From Aeromonas diversa CDC 2478-85 (GTDB lineage: Bacteria; Pseudomonadota; Gammaproteobacteria; Enterobacterales; Aeromonadaceae): a stretch of 64,000 nt of DNA. The notes below the pieces were generated by a model, which was not told the origin of the DNA, searched no databases, and saw only the letters and a list, made by a program, of their open reading frames with translations. Position 1 is the first letter of the stretch; each line of letters begins with the position of its first letter. The DNA lies in NCBI RefSeq assembly GCF_000819805.1, contig NZ_CDCE01000017.1, positions 1 to 64,000 of the forward strand. The letters are read 5' to 3'. The position numbers were made by a program, and so were the translations under genes. This document shows, piece after piece, positions 53,634 through 63,230 of this stretch.

Positions 53634-54473
53634 ATGTCCCGTCTGCTGCTGCTTGCCAATCTTAACTGCGATCACGTCCTCTCCCTTTCCGAGCCGCTGG
53701 TGGCCGGGGCCCGGCTGCAATATCTGGATCAGGGACGGCGGCTGGGCGGCGGCGCCGCCAATACCGGGGTGGGCCTGGTGTGGGCAGGCCATGAGGTGCT
53801 CATCGCCTCCCGTATCGGCCTCGACGAGACCGGCGACTGGCTGCTGGAGCAGGCCGCGGGTTATGGGCTCGATTGCCGACACGTGGAGCGCTTCGGCGGT
53901 GAGACCGGCGAGTTGCTGGTGCTGGTGGACTCGACCGGTGAGCGCACCATACTGCGTCGGCCCCGTCGCCCCGACCTGCCCGGCGACTTGCCGACGGTCG
54001 GGATCGACTGCCTCTATGTGAATTATCCCGGCTCTGTGGTCGTCCCTTATATGCGCCAGATGCTGAGCCAGAGTTTCGTGGTGGCCCAATATCCCAAGGG
54101 AGGGCAAGTGCGCCGCCCCTGCCACGTGCTGATCGCCTCGCGCAGCGATCTGGCCAGCCAGGATGACCTCTGGTTGCACGCGCGTCAGATTGGGGGGGAG
54201 AGCCTGCAGTGGCTGGTGCTGACCGAGGGAAAGGAGGGGGCCGTCGCCATTCATGGGGAGGAGCGGATCCGGGTGCCGGCGCGGCCGGTATCTGTGGTCG
54301 ATACCACGGGGGCGGGCGACGCCTTTGCCGGTGGCCTGATCCACGGGCTCGCCTCGGGCATGGCCATGGAGCAGGCGCTGCAGAGCGCCGTCGATTGGGG
54401 TGCATTCGCGGTGGCATCGGAGAGTTCGATCCCCTCCGTGGCGCTGCAAAAGTGGCTCAAAACCCCTCACTAG
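53634..54473 (+). CDS. PfkB-family sugar or nucleoside kinase
   Basis: The 279-residue protein has the two PfkB signatures: the N-terminal region LDQGRRLGGGAANTGVGLVWAGHEVLIASRIGLDETG, and the C-terminal anion-hole motif VVDTTGAGDAFAGGLIHGLASGM with the catalytic Asp. The substrate (ribose, fructose-6-phosphate or nucleoside) cannot be told. The start is at MSRLLLLANLN; the upstream in-frame extension overlaps non-coding sequence. It lies 84 bases after the CysB-like gene. Confidence 0.85.
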   Translation: MSRLLLLANLNCDHVLSLSEPLVAGARLQYLDQGRRLGGGAANTGVGLVWAGHEVLIASRIGLDETGDWLLEQAAGYGLDCRHVERFGGETGELLVLVDSTGERTILRRPRRPDLPGDLPTVGIDCLYVNYPGSVVVPYMRQMLSQSFVVAQYPKGGQVRRPCHVLIASRSDLASQDDLWLHARQIGGESLQWLVLTEGKEGAVAIHGEERIRVPARPVSVVDTTGAGDAFAGGLIHGLASGMAMEQALQSAVDWGAFAVASESSIPSVALQKWLKTPH

Positions 54474-54631
54474 TGGCAACTAGTCGGCATTTTTGCGATT
54501 AATCAAAGAAAGTGCCGATTTATTTCCATCTTTATCGACACCCTGTTTCCCAGCTCTTACCCTTGCCTGACTATCCGAGGTGACCCGCATTCGCCGGTGT
54601 CCGTTGGCTGTATCAACGAGGCAAGCATTTC

Positions 54632-55084
54632 ATGCAACTGACACGATTTACCGACTACGCCCTGCGTACCCTGACCTTCCTGGCGGTACAACCGGAAGAT
54701 CGCCTGTCGACCATCACGGAGGTGGCCGATACCTTCGCCATCTCGCGCAATCATGTGGTCAAGATCGTGCATCAGCTCGGCCTCAAGGGGTACATAGAGA
54801 CGGTGCGGGGCAAGCACGGCGGTATTCGCCTCGGCCGCTCGGCGGTCTCCATCAACCTGCGCGACGTGGTGGTGGATATGGAGAACATCCTCTGTCCCGC
54901 CTACTGCAAGAGCGATAACTGCCGCCTGGCCGGCGGTTGCCGGGTGCAGGGGATACTGCGCAAGGCGATGAACGCCTTCCTCGATGTGCTGGGGGAATAC
55001 ACCCTGGCCGACGCGGTGCGCGATCCGGCACGCCTCTGCCACCTGTTGGGGCTGGAGCCTGACGAGTTGCTGGCGGTGGGCTAA
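54632..55084 (+). CDS. nsrR: NsrR, nitric-oxide-sensing Rrf2 repressor
   Basis: The 150-residue protein is an Rrf2 winged helix (MQLTRFTDYALRTLTFLA, HGGIRLGR) with three cluster cysteines Cys92, Cys97 and Cys103. Their spacing is that of E. coli NsrR (C91, C96, C102). An extra Cys88 lies just before. The iron-sulfur cluster is nitrosylated by NO, which releases repression of NO-detoxification genes. A hairpin terminator follows; napF converges on it. Confidence 0.93.
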   Translation: MQLTRFTDYALRTLTFLAVQPEDRLSTITEVADTFAISRNHVVKIVHQLGLKGYIETVRGKHGGIRLGRSAVSINLRDVVVDMENILCPAYCKSDNCRLAGGCRVQGILRKAMNAFLDVLGEYTLADAVRDPARLCHLLGLEPDELLAVG

Positions 55085-55096
55085 GGTCGGTGAAGA

Positions 55097-55120
55097 AACG
55101 GAGCCTCAGGGCTCCGTTTT
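55097..55120. terminator. Terminator between nsrR and napF
   Basis: The stem AAACGGAGCC / GGCTCCGTTT with a five-base loop is followed by TT. It overlaps the 3' end of the convergent napF gene and can act on both. Confidence 0.85.
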
Positions 55121-55636
55121 GGTTTTGGGGTGGCGCTCCAGGGTGATGGCGCCGTGCAGGCAGGCCAGGCCACATGCGCCGCACCCATCGCAGACCATGT
55201 GGTTGAGCTGTACCCCCTGTTGGGTCACCTTGATGGCGAGCCGGGGGCAGGCATCTTCACACAGCAGGCAGTAGTAACCCTGGCGGGCCTGGCACTGTTC
55301 CGAGACGCGAACCCGGGTCTGTATCTGACGGCCCAGGGCAAGATCCAGGGCGCCGGTCGGGCAGGCCCGGGCACAACTGCCACAGTAGCTGCACTGACCG
55401 CAGGAGAGATCCAGGATCGGGGTACCCAGGATGGCCGTTCCCCGGTATTCGGGGCGATTGGCCGGGTGCAGCAGCCCCTGAGGGCAGGCCCGAAAGCAGT
55501 CGCCGCAACGATTGCACAGAGAGAGGAACTGTTTCTCATCGATGGCCCAGGGCGGACGGGCCTCCTGGCAGCTGACAAGCGGTGTGCTCAAGGGGGCCAG
55601 CGTTCGTCGTAGCCACTGGCACAGAGAGTGATCCAT
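55106..55636 (-). CDS. napF: NapF-type ferredoxin protein
   Basis: The 176-residue protein has four Cys clusters of the 4Fe-4S type. LCNRCGDCFRACPQG (about 41), CGQCSYCGSCARACPTGA (about 80), YCLLCEDACP (about 123) and CDGCGACGLACLHGA (about 149) are visible. E. coli NapF (164 residues) interacts with NapA in periplasmic nitrate reductase assembly. No other nap gene is in view, so it is an isolated copy or the remainder lies elsewhere. The start MDHSLCQWLRR is preferred. Confidence 0.85.
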   Translation of the reverse strand: MDHSLCQWLRRTLAPLSTPLVSCQEARPPWAIDEKQFLSLCNRCGDCFRACPQGLLHPANRPEYRGTAILGTPILDLSCGQCSYCGSCARACPTGALDLALGRQIQTRVRVSEQCQARQGYYCLLCEDACPRLAIKVTQQGVQLNHMVCDGCGACGLACLHGAITLERHPKTKTEP

Positions 55637-55766
55637 GGTGGCTCCTGTTACCCATTTAGGGTTAATTTTACGGCAATTTCCCCCCTCAAGCCAGCACCAC
55701 GGGATCGCCAGCGCGGGCGTGCTTGTGTAAGCTAGGCCCACTTTCCACCCGCAGATCGCATCCTCT

Positions 55767-55982
55767 ATGTTGCTATTTTTCTGGCGCGCGTCGCTGCTCT
55801 ATATGTTTCCCGGCGTCATCTTCATTTACATGCGCCTGACTCACACCACGTTTGCCGAGCTCGATCTGGGGGTAAACAGTCACAAGTGGCTCATTATCGG
55901 TTTCTATGGCGCCTATGTGTTGTTTTGGGTGCTGGCTAACCGTTATCTGGAGCAACTGCTGCGGCGCAGGGGGCTGAGATGA
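55767..55982 (+). CDS. Small two-helix membrane protein upstream of rmuC
   Basis: The 71-residue protein has two hydrophobic helices (MLLFFWRASLLYMFPGVIFIYM and KWLIIGFYGAYVLFWVLANRYL) and a basic tail. I recognise no family. Its stop codon overlaps the rmuC start (ATGA), so it is translationally coupled to rmuC. Function is unknown. Confidence 0.6.
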   Translation: MLLFFWRASLLYMFPGVIFIYMRLTHTTFAELDLGVNSHKWLIIGFYGAYVLFWVLANRYLEQLLRRRGLR

Positions 55983-57340
55983 ATCCGCAGGAGTGGCTGC
56001 TGCTGGGGATTGCTCTCCTGCTCAGTGGTCTCGCTGGTGGGCTGGTGGGGCTGCGCGAGCGTCGCCGCCTGAAGGATATGCTGACCGAGTCGCAGGCCCG
56101 CAATGACGCTCAGCTACAGCGCCTGGATGAGCTTAACGATGAGCGGCTTCATCAGGAGGCTCGCCAGGAGGAGCGCCAGCAGTTGATCGTTCGGCTGACG
56201 GCCCGTATCAAGGAGCTCGAGGCCATGCTGCGCGCCGAGCGTCAGGCGTCGGCCGAGAAACTGCAGCTGCTGCAGGAGAACGAGGCGCGGCTGGTGCAGC
56301 AGTTCGAGAACCTCTCCAACCGCATCGTCGAGCAGAACTCGACCCAGTTTCGCGACCTCAATCAGCACAGCCTGGATCGGGTGCTCACTCCTTTGCGCGA
56401 GCAGATCGAGAGCTTTCGTCGTCAGGTGGGGGAGACTCACGCTCAGGAGAGCGAGCAGCGTCACAACCTGCGCTTCGAACTGGAGCGTCTGGCCGAGCTC
56501 AACGCCCGCATGACCGAGGAGGCGGCGGCCCTGACCCGTGCCCTCAAGGGGGACAGCAAGCAGCAGGGGAACTGGGGGGAGGTGGTGCTGGCGCGCATCC
56601 TCAGTGAATGTGGCCTGCGTGAGGGGCACGAGTACGAGACCCAGGTCAGCCTCACCTCAGACAAGGGCCAGCGCTACCAGCCGGATGTGATCGTTCACCT
56701 GCCCCAGGGCAAGGAGATCATCATCGACGCCAAGGTGTCGCTGACCGCCTACGAACGCTGGTATAACTCGGACGACGAGTTGGAGAAGGCGGTCGACCTC
56801 AAGGAGCATGTGGCGTCGGTGCGCGGTCATATTCGCGAACTGGGGCGCAAGGATTACCAGCAGTTGCCCGGGGTGCGCACCCTCGACTATGTGCTGATGT
56901 TCGTGGCGGTGGAGCCGGCCTTCCTGGTGGCGCTGGAGGCCGATCCCGGCCTGGTGCGTTACGGCCTCGAGCACAACATACTGCTGGTGAGCCCGACCAA
57001 CCTGATGGTGGCGCTGCGTACCATCGAAAACCTGTGGCGGGTCGATCGGCAGAACCAGAATGCCCGCCTCATCGCCGAGCGGGCCGGCCGCCTCTATGAG
57101 AAGCTGCGCCTGTTTGTAGAGGAGATGCAGAGCCTGGGCGGCAGCCTGCAGCGGGCCAGCGAGAGTTACGACAAGGCGATGGGGCGCCTCGCCACCGGCC
57201 GTGGCAACCTGTTGGTGCAGGCCGAGCGACTACGCGAGCTGGGGGTCGAGGTACCCAAACCCCTGCCGGAGGCGTTGGTCGAGCAGGCGCGCGAGCACGG
57301 GGATGAGGAGGGGGGGGCCCGACTCGCCAAAGAGGGGTGA
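55979..57340 (+). CDS. rmuC: DNA recombination protein RmuC
   Basis: The 453-residue protein has an N-terminal hydrophobic anchor, a coiled coil rich in Glu/Arg/Gln (about 30-190) and a C-terminal nuclease-like RmuC domain. The domain includes QGNWGEVVLARILSECGLREGHEYETQ and PQGKEIIIDAKVSLTAYERW, a PD-(D/E)xK pattern. RmuC limits inversion-type rearrangements in E. coli. It overlaps the preceding small ORF by four bases. Confidence 0.93.
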   Translation: MNPQEWLLLGIALLLSGLAGGLVGLRERRRLKDMLTESQARNDAQLQRLDELNDERLHQEARQEERQQLIVRLTARIKELEAMLRAERQASAEKLQLLQENEARLVQQFENLSNRIVEQNSTQFRDLNQHSLDRVLTPLREQIESFRRQVGETHAQESEQRHNLRFELERLAELNARMTEEAAALTRALKGDSKQQGNWGEVVLARILSECGLREGHEYETQVSLTSDKGQRYQPDVIVHLPQGKEIIIDAKVSLTAYERWYNSDDELEKAVDLKEHVASVRGHIRELGRKDYQQLPGVRTLDYVLMFVAVEPAFLVALEADPGLVRYGLEHNILLVSPTNLMVALRTIENLWRVDRQNQNARLIAERAGRLYEKLRLFVEEMQSLGGSLQRASESYDKAMGRLATGRGNLLVQAERLRELGVEVPKPLPEALVEQAREHGDEEGGARLAKEG

Positions 57341-57348
57341 CAGATAGC

Positions 57349-57376
57349 GAAGAGGCAGCCGGGAGGCTGCCTCTTT
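57349..57376. terminator. Bidirectional terminator between rmuC and trkH
   Basis: An 11-bp stem AAGAGGCAGCC / GGCTGCCTCTT with a four-base loop is followed by TT. It separates two convergent genes. Confidence 0.88.
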
Positions 57377-57379
57377 CCA

Positions 57380-58822
57380 TTACTGGCGCCAGAAGGCGGG
57401 GAAGAAGAGCACCGCCACTGTGAGGATCTCGAGGCGCCCCAGCATCATGCCAAACGACAGGATCCACTTGGCCGAGTCGGGCAGGCTGGCGAAGTTGGCA
57501 CTCGGGCCGATCACCGGGCCCATGCCCGGACCCACGTTGGCCACCGCCGTGATGGAGCCCGAGATGGCGGTCAGGGGGTCCAGACCAATGACCCCGAGCA
57601 GGGCGGCGATCAGCAGGATGATGGCAAAGTAGGCGAGCACGAAGGCGATCATGGATCGCACGATCGCCTCGTTCACCGGCCGGCCGTTGTACTTCTGGGG
57701 GAAGACCCCTGAGGGGTGCATCAACTGCAGCATCTGTTTGCGGAACAGGGCGAACGAGAGTTGCACCCGGAAGATCTTGAGGCCGCCGGCGGTAGAGCCG
57801 GAGCAGGCCCCCAGCATCAGCAGGAAGATGAAGAGGATGCTGGTGAGCGGTCCCCAGGTGCCGAAGTCGCCGAGGCCGTAGCCTGTGGTGGTCAGCACAG
57901 AGACGATGTTGAAGCAGCTGATGCGCAGGGCATCCCAGAACCCGAAGGTATCACGATGCCACAGGTAGAGGGTCATGATCAGAGTGACCCAGACTACCAG
58001 CCAGAAGAAGCCACGGACCTGGGCGTCGCGCAGCAGGCTGCTATCGCGTCGTGAGAGGCTCTGCACGTAGAGCAGGAAGGGCAGCCCTCCCAGAAACATG
58101 AAGAGGGAACCGATCCAGTGCGCCGCGTTGGAGAAGTGGGACATGGATTGATCCGAGGTGGAGTATCCCCCCGTGCTGAGCGTCGTCATGGCATGGTTGA
58201 CCGCCTCGAAGGTGCTCATGCCGCTCGCCCAGTAGGCGAGGAAGCAGAGCATGGAGAGCACCAGATAGACCTGCACTATGTGGTTGGCCACCGTCTTGGC
58301 GCGCGGGGCGCTCTTGTCCGACCAATCCGAGCTTTCGGTCTGGAACAGCTTCATGCCGCCGACGTTGAGGTAGGGCAGCACCGCCACCGCCATCACGATA
58401 AAGCCAACCCCGCCGAGCCATTGCAAGATGGAGCGCCACAGCAGGATGCTGTGGGCCATGTTGTCGAGGCCCGAGAGCACGGTAGAGCCTGTGGTGGTCA
58501 CCCCGGACATGGTCTCGAAATAGGCGTCGGTGAAGGCGATATGGGTGATGAAGACGAACGGCAGGGCGCCAAAGATGCAGACCACGGCCCACACCGAGGT
58601 AGTGAGCAGAAACATCTCGCGCACCCCGAGGCGAAACTCCGCCTTGCGACCATAGTGCAGGCAGAGGAAGGCTGCGCCATGGGTGATCAACACCGATTTG
58701 AGAAACTCGACGAACCCCTCGGTGCCGGTAACCAGCGCCAACAGGGTGGGCAGCCACATAAACAGCGCCAGTTTGGATAGCACCAGGCCGAGGGTGAAGA
58801 GGATGGGACGCAGTTTGATCAT
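57380..58822 (-). CDS. trkH: TrkH potassium channel/transporter subunit
   Basis: The 480-residue protein has about ten to twelve hydrophobic segments and the four TrkH pore loops. One begins TMSGVTTTGSTVLSGLD (near 105), a second is AMTTLSTGGYSTSDQSM, a third is SVLTTTGYGLGDFG, and a fourth is AISGSITAVANVGPGMGPV. It takes up K+ together with the TrkA gate. trkA lies directly upstream in the same direction, about 100 bases away. Confidence 0.95.
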   Translation of the reverse strand: MIKLRPILFTLGLVLSKLALFMWLPTLLALVTGTEGFVEFLKSVLITHGAAFLCLHYGRKAEFRLGVREMFLLTTSVWAVVCIFGALPFVFITHIAFTDAYFETMSGVTTTGSTVLSGLDNMAHSILLWRSILQWLGGVGFIVMAVAVLPYLNVGGMKLFQTESSDWSDKSAPRAKTVANHIVQVYLVLSMLCFLAYWASGMSTFEAVNHAMTTLSTGGYSTSDQSMSHFSNAAHWIGSLFMFLGGLPFLLYVQSLSRRDSSLLRDAQVRGFFWLVVWVTLIMTLYLWHRDTFGFWDALRISCFNIVSVLTTTGYGLGDFGTWGPLTSILFIFLLMLGACSGSTAGGLKIFRVQLSFALFRKQMLQLMHPSGVFPQKYNGRPVNEAIVRSMIAFVLAYFAIILLIAALLGVIGLDPLTAISGSITAVANVGPGMGPVIGPSANFASLPDSAKWILSFGMMLGRLEILTVAVLFFPAFWRQ

Positions 58823-58918
58823 GAGAGCATGTCTGGTCGTTGATTAACAAAAGGCCCAGTCCATTCCCGCGGGAGGTTGAGCTGGGCCGAGTGGATGCAG
58901 AGGCTCGCCATGGGGTCC

Positions 58919-60295
58919 CTAGAGGAAGAAGGGGCTAGGTTGGAACATCCGCTCCACTTCCGGGATGTATTTCTTGTCCACCAGGAACATCACCACATGG
59001 TCATTTTGCTGGATCTTGGTGCGATCGTGGGCAATCAATACCTCTTCTCCACGAACTATAGCGCCAATGGTGGTACCTGGTGGCAGCTTGAGCTCACCGA
59101 CGGTGCGGCCCACCACCTTGGAGGTCTGCTCGTCCCCGTGGGCGATCGCCTCGATGGCCTCGGCGGCGCCGCGGCGCAGGCTGTAGACGTTGGCGATGTC
59201 GGCCCGGCGCACATGGGTCAGCAGGGCCGAGATGGTGGCCTGTTGAGGAGAGATGGCGATGTCGATGGGGCCACCCTGTACCAGGTCCACATAGGCGCCG
59301 CGCTGGATCAACACCAGCGTCTTCTTGGCACCCATCTTCTTGGCAAGCAGGGCCGACATGATGTTGGCCTCGTCTTCATTGGTGACCGAGATGAAGACAT
59401 CGATCTGGTCGATGTGCTCTTCCGCCAGCAGCTCCTGATCCGCTGCATCACCGCAGAAGACGATGGTGTTCTCGAGCTGCTCGGAGAGCAGTTCGGCACG
59501 CTTGGGGCTGCGTTCGATCAACTTGACGCTGTAGCGCTTCTCGAGCTGTCGGGCGAGGCCTGCGCCGATATTGCCGCCGCCGACGATCATGATGCGTCGG
59601 TAGGGGCTCTCAAGGCGCTGTAGCTCGGACATGACGGCGCGGATGTGGCCTGCGGCCGCCACGAAGAAGACCTCGTCATCGGCCTCTATGATGGTGGTGC
59701 CCTGAGGGCGGATCGGCCGACCCTGGCGGAAGATGGCCGCCACCCGGGTTTCGATGTTGGGCATGTGCTCGCGCAGGGTGGAGAGGGCATTGCCCACCAG
59801 GGGACCACCGTAGTAAGCCTTGACCGCCACCAGGCCGACCCGGCCACCGGCGAAGTCCACCACTTGCAGGGCGCCCGGATACTCGATCAGCCGACGAATG
59901 TAGTCGGTCACCAGCTGCTCCGGGGCGATCAGGTGATCAACCGGCACCGACTCGGGCAGGAACAGGCGATCCCGCTCGGCCAGATAGGCCGGTGAGCGGA
60001 TCCGCGCCACCTTGTTCGGGGTGTTGAACAGGGAGTAGGCCACCTGACAGGCGATCATGTTGGTCTCGTCACTGTTGGTGACCGCCACCAGCATGTCGGC
60101 ATCCTGGGCGCCTGCTTCACGCAGCACTCTGGGATGGGCGCCATGGCCGTTGACCACCCGCAGATCGAACTTGTCCTGCAACTCGCGCAGACGCTCGACA
60201 TCGGTGTCCACCAGCGTGATGTCGTTGTTCTCGCCGGCCAGGTTCTCGGCCAGGGTGCCGCCCACCTGGCCGGCCCCCAGTATGATGATCTTCAT
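58919..60295 (-). CDS. trkA: TrkA, NAD-binding regulator of Trk potassium uptake
   Basis: The 458-residue peripheral protein has two TrkA-N/TrkA-C halves. Rossmann motifs are [29 protein letters not shown] at residue 1 and [29 protein letters not shown] near 233. It binds NAD(H) and gates TrkH. It lies seven bases after rsmB in the def-fmt-rsmB-trkA-trkH run found in Vibrio and other gammaproteobacteria. Confidence 0.96.
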   Translation of the reverse strand: MKIIILGAGQVGGTLAENLAGENNDITLVDTDVERLRELQDKFDLRVVNGHGAHPRVLREAGAQDADMLVAVTNSDETNMIACQVAYSLFNTPNKVARIRSPAYLAERDRLFLPESVPVDHLIAPEQLVTDYIRRLIEYPGALQVVDFAGGRVGLVAVKAYYGGPLVGNALSTLREHMPNIETRVAAIFRQGRPIRPQGTTIIEADDEVFFVAAAGHIRAVMSELQRLESPYRRIMIVGGGNIGAGLARQLEKRYSVKLIERSPKRAELLSEQLENTIVFCGDAADQELLAEEHIDQIDVFISVTNEDEANIMSALLAKKMGAKKTLVLIQRGAYVDLVQGGPIDIAISPQQATISALLTHVRRADIANVYSLRRGAAEAIEAIAHGDEQTSKVVGRTVGELKLPPGTTIGAIVRGEEVLIAHDRTKIQQNDHVVMFLVDKKYIPEVERMFQPSPFFL

Positions 60296-60302
60296 CGTCT
60301 GC

Positions 60303-61595
60303 TCACCGCTTCATCAGCTTGGCGTAGTAGAAGCCGTCCATCCCCTGCTCTCCGGGGAGGAACTGGCGCCCCGGCTGCTCCGGAGTATCGTCCGGGGTCA
60401 GGGGGATCAGCACGGCCTCCGGTGTAGCAGCGAGGAAGGCGCGGATCTGATCCCGGTTCTCCTCGGGTAGCACCGAACAGGTCGCATAGAGCAGGGTACC
60501 GCCGCTTTTGAGTTTCAACCAGAGGGCATCCAGGATTTGGCGCTGCAGCTGGGAGAGATCGCGGATGTCCTGATCCCGCCGTAGCCACTTGATGTCAGGG
60601 TGGCGTCGTATGACGCCGGTGGCCGAGCAGGGGGCATCGAGCAGGATGCGATCGAATTGGGGGCCCTGCCACCACTGTTCCGGCGCGCTGGCATCACCGT
60701 GGATGAGTTGGGCCTGGAGGCCAATGCGATCCAGATTCTGCTGTACCCGCTTGAGGCGGTCTGCGTCGGCATCGACGGCAACGACACCCGCAAGGGCCGG
60801 TTGACGCTCCAGCAGGTGGGCGGTCTTGCCACCGGGGGCGGCGCAGGCATCGAGAACCCACTCACCCGGCTGCGGGTCGAGCAGGGCTGCCGCTTGCTGG
60901 GCGGCGCCATCTTGTACCGAACAGTCGCCGACCTCGAAGCCGGGCAGTTTGGTCACGTCGCAGGGGCGCTCGAGCAGTATGGTATCGGCGCCTTCCGCAC
61001 CGGCACTGGCGGCGATGCCGGCCTCGGCGAGGCGTGCCAGCAGGGTGTCGCGGCTCTGGCGGCTGGCGTTATTGCGAATCCACATGGGGGGGCGCTGGTT
61101 GTTGGCCTCGAGGATCGCCTCCCAGTCGTCGGGATAGGCGTGGCGAAGGCGCTTGACCAGCCATTCAGGATGGCCGAGGCGTACGCTCGGGATACGGTCG
61201 ACCCGCATCAGGATCACCTCGGCACTGCGCTGGAAGTTGCGCAGCACACCGTTGATCAGGCCGCGCAGGGCCTGGCCCTTGAGCAGTTTGGTTGCGTTGA
61301 CCGTCTCGGCCACCGCGGCGTGGGGCGGAATGCGGGTGTAGATGAGCTGATAGAGGCCCACCAACAACAGATAGTGGAAGATGCGGCTCTTGTTCTTGAG
61401 AGGCTTGTCCATCATCTCGCCGACGGCGGCGTCGAGACGGGGTAGCCAGCGCAGGGTGCCATAGCAGAGTTCCTGCAGCAGGGCGCGATCGCGCGGGGCG
61501 ACCTGCTCCTGGGCGGCGGGGAGCACGGCGGAGAGGGAGTTGCCGTGGTCCAGCACCTGTTGCATGACCAGAGCGGCCTGAGCACGTGTTTTCAT
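60303..61595 (-). CDS. rsmB: 16S rRNA (cytosine-967-C5) methyltransferase
   Basis: The 430-residue protein has an N-terminal NusB-like RNA-binding domain (about 1-130) and a SAM-dependent methyltransferase domain. It contains [17 protein letters not shown] (SAM site), [22 protein letters not shown] with one catalytic Cys and [13 protein letters not shown] with the other. I start at [18 protein letters not shown], the family N terminus; an in-frame extension of 21 residues is not conserved. trkA follows after seven bases. Confidence 0.95.
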   Translation of the reverse strand: MKTRAQAALVMQQVLDHGNSLSAVLPAAQEQVAPRDRALLQELCYGTLRWLPRLDAAVGEMMDKPLKNKSRIFHYLLLVGLYQLIYTRIPPHAAVAETVNATKLLKGQALRGLINGVLRNFQRSAEVILMRVDRIPSVRLGHPEWLVKRLRHAYPDDWEAILEANNQRPPMWIRNNASRQSRDTLLARLAEAGIAASAGAEGADTILLERPCDVTKLPGFEVGDCSVQDGAAQQAAALLDPQPGEWVLDACAAPGGKTAHLLERQPALAGVVAVDADADRLKRVQQNLDRIGLQAQLIHGDASAPEQWWQGPQFDRILLDAPCSATGVIRRHPDIKWLRRDQDIRDLSQLQRQILDALWLKLKSGGTLLYATCSVLPEENRDQIRAFLAATPEAVLIPLTPDDTPEQPGRQFLPGEQGMDGFYYAKLMKR

Positions 61596-61632
61596 CGGAT
61601 TACCTTGATTGAGCGCTCGCGGAAGAGAGGAG

Positions 61633-61651
61633 GGCGGGGCCGAACCCCGCC
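61633..61651 (-). other. GC-rich hairpin between fmt and rsmB
   Basis: A 7-bp stem GGCGGGG / CCCCGCC with a five-base loop sits in the 59-base gap. No T-tract follows, so it is more likely an mRNA element than a terminator. Confidence 0.45.
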
Positions 61652-61654
61652 TCG

Positions 61655-62599
61655 TCAAGCTAGCGTGGTCCCGACGGTGAACCAGTCACGACGGGAATTG
61701 AGCAAATCTTGTACCGTCATCGGCTTTTTGCCCGGCGGTTGCAGGGTCAGCAGACGCAGCACACCCCGGCCGGTGGCGATGTCGATGCCTTCCCGATCAG
61801 CCTTGAGCAGGGTCCCCGGCGTCTGGCCGTGATCGTGCTCCAGCGCGCAGGCGGACCACACCTTGACGGTTTGCTCTGCCACCTCGAACCAGCTGATGGG
61901 CCAAGGATTGAAGGCCCGGGTGCAACGCTCGATGGCGACGGCCTCCTGATCCCAGTCAATACGCGCCTCCTCCTTGGAGAGCTTCTCGGCGTAGTTGGCC
62001 AGAGTATCGTCCTGGGGTTCGGCATGGGTATCGCCGGCGGCCATGGCATCGACGGTTTGCACCAGAGCCTGTGGGCCCAGTTCGGCCAGCTTGTCATAGA
62101 GGCTGGCTGAGGTTTCGTCGGCGGCGATAGGGCAGGTGACCTTGCGGATCATGGCCCCGGTGTCGAGCCCCACGTCCATCTGCATGATGGTGACGCCGGT
62201 CTCGGCATCGCCGGCCCAGATGGCACGCTGGATCGGGGCGGCGCCGCGCCAACGTGGTAGCAGGGATCCGTGCACGTTGATGCAGCCCAGACGCGGAGTG
62301 TCGAGTACCACCTTGGGCAGGATCAGGCCGTAGGCCACTACCACCATAAGATCGGCCCCCAGAGCGGCCAACTCGGCCTGAGCGGCTTCATTGCGCAGGG
62401 TAGCGGGCTGATAGACCGGTAGATCGTGGGCCAGCGCCAGCTCCTTGACCGGGCTGGCTGTCAGCTTCTGACCGCGACCGGCCGGCTTGTCCGGCTGGGT
62501 GTAGACGGCCACCACCTCGTGCTCGGAAGACAACAACGCCGCCAGATGACGGGCGGCGAAGTCGGGAGTACCGGCAAAAATCAGTTTCAGCTTGCTCAA
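61655..62599 (-). CDS. fmt: Methionyl-tRNA formyltransferase
   Basis: The 314-residue protein formylates Met-tRNA(fMet). Visible motifs are [18 protein letters not shown] at the start, and the formyl-folate binding [21 protein letters not shown] with the catalytic Asn/His. E. coli Fmt has 315 residues. I choose a TTG start (LSKLKLIF) with AGGATG upstream, since no ATG exists in frame nearby; a GTG start would overlap def and add 11 unconserved residues. Confidence 0.95.
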   Translation of the reverse strand: MSKLKLIFAGTPDFAARHLAALLSSEHEVVAVYTQPDKPAGRGQKLTASPVKELALAHDLPVYQPATLRNEAAQAELAALGADLMVVVAYGLILPKVVLDTPRLGCINVHGSLLPRWRGAAPIQRAIWAGDAETGVTIMQMDVGLDTGAMIRKVTCPIAADETSASLYDKLAELGPQALVQTVDAMAAGDTHAEPQDDTLANYAEKLSKEEARIDWDQEAVAIERCTRAFNPWPISWFEVAEQTVKVWSACALEHDHGQTPGTLLKADREGIDIATGRGVLRLLTLQPPGKKPMTVQDLLNSRRDWFTVGTTLA

Positions 62600-62609
62600 A
62601 CGGTCATCC

Positions 62610-63122
62610 TCAGGCGCTCTTACGGTCTTCACGGGCCATTTTTTCCAGCTTCTGACGAATGCGCTGACGCTTCAGCGGAGAGAGGTAGTCGACAAACAGC
62701 TTGCCGATCAGGTGATCCATCTCGTGCTGGATGCAGATGGCCAGCAGATCGTCGGCTTCCAGCTCGAAGTGCTCGCCCTTGGCGTCCTGAGCGCGGATCT
62801 TGATCCACTCGGCGCGCGGCACCAGGGCACGGCTGCCAGGCACCGAGAGGCAACCCTCTTCGATCCCGGTGCTGCCGGATTGCTCGAGTACTTCCGGGTT
62901 GATCAGCACCAGGCGCTCGTCTCGCTCTTCGGAGACATCGATGACGATGATGCGTTGATGGATGTCGACCTGGGTCGCAGCCAGACCAATGCCCTCTTCG
63001 GCATACATGGTCTCAAACATATCATCTACAATTACTTGCAGTTCCGGAGTGAAGGCCTCGACGGGTGCCGCGACGGTGCGCAGACGCTCATCGGGGAAGC
63101 GCAGTACATCTAGAATGGCCAT
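62610..63122 (-). CDS. def: Peptide deformylase
   Basis: The 170-residue metalloenzyme removes the formyl group from nascent proteins. All three motifs are intact: EGIGLAATQ (near 43), EGCLSVPG (near 88) and QHEMDHL (near 132), with Cys and two His as metal ligands. It is the first gene of the leftward def-fmt-rsmB-trkA-trkH run. It is divergent from the LysM gene. Confidence 0.97.
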   Translation of the reverse strand: MAILDVLRFPDERLRTVAAPVEAFTPELQVIVDDMFETMYAEEGIGLAATQVDIHQRIIVIDVSEERDERLVLINPEVLEQSGSTGIEEGCLSVPGSRALVPRAEWIKIRAQDAKGEHFELEADDLLAICIQHEMDHLIGKLFVDYLSPLKRQRIRQKLEKMAREDRKSA

Positions 63123-63230
63123 AAATGGGTTCTTGAGCCTTATATATAAAAGATTGGTGCTGGCGTAATTCTAGTCATTTACGCTGGCAAAAAACAGTCA
63201 TAGGCCGCCGCAGAGGACACAAGGAGTGTT

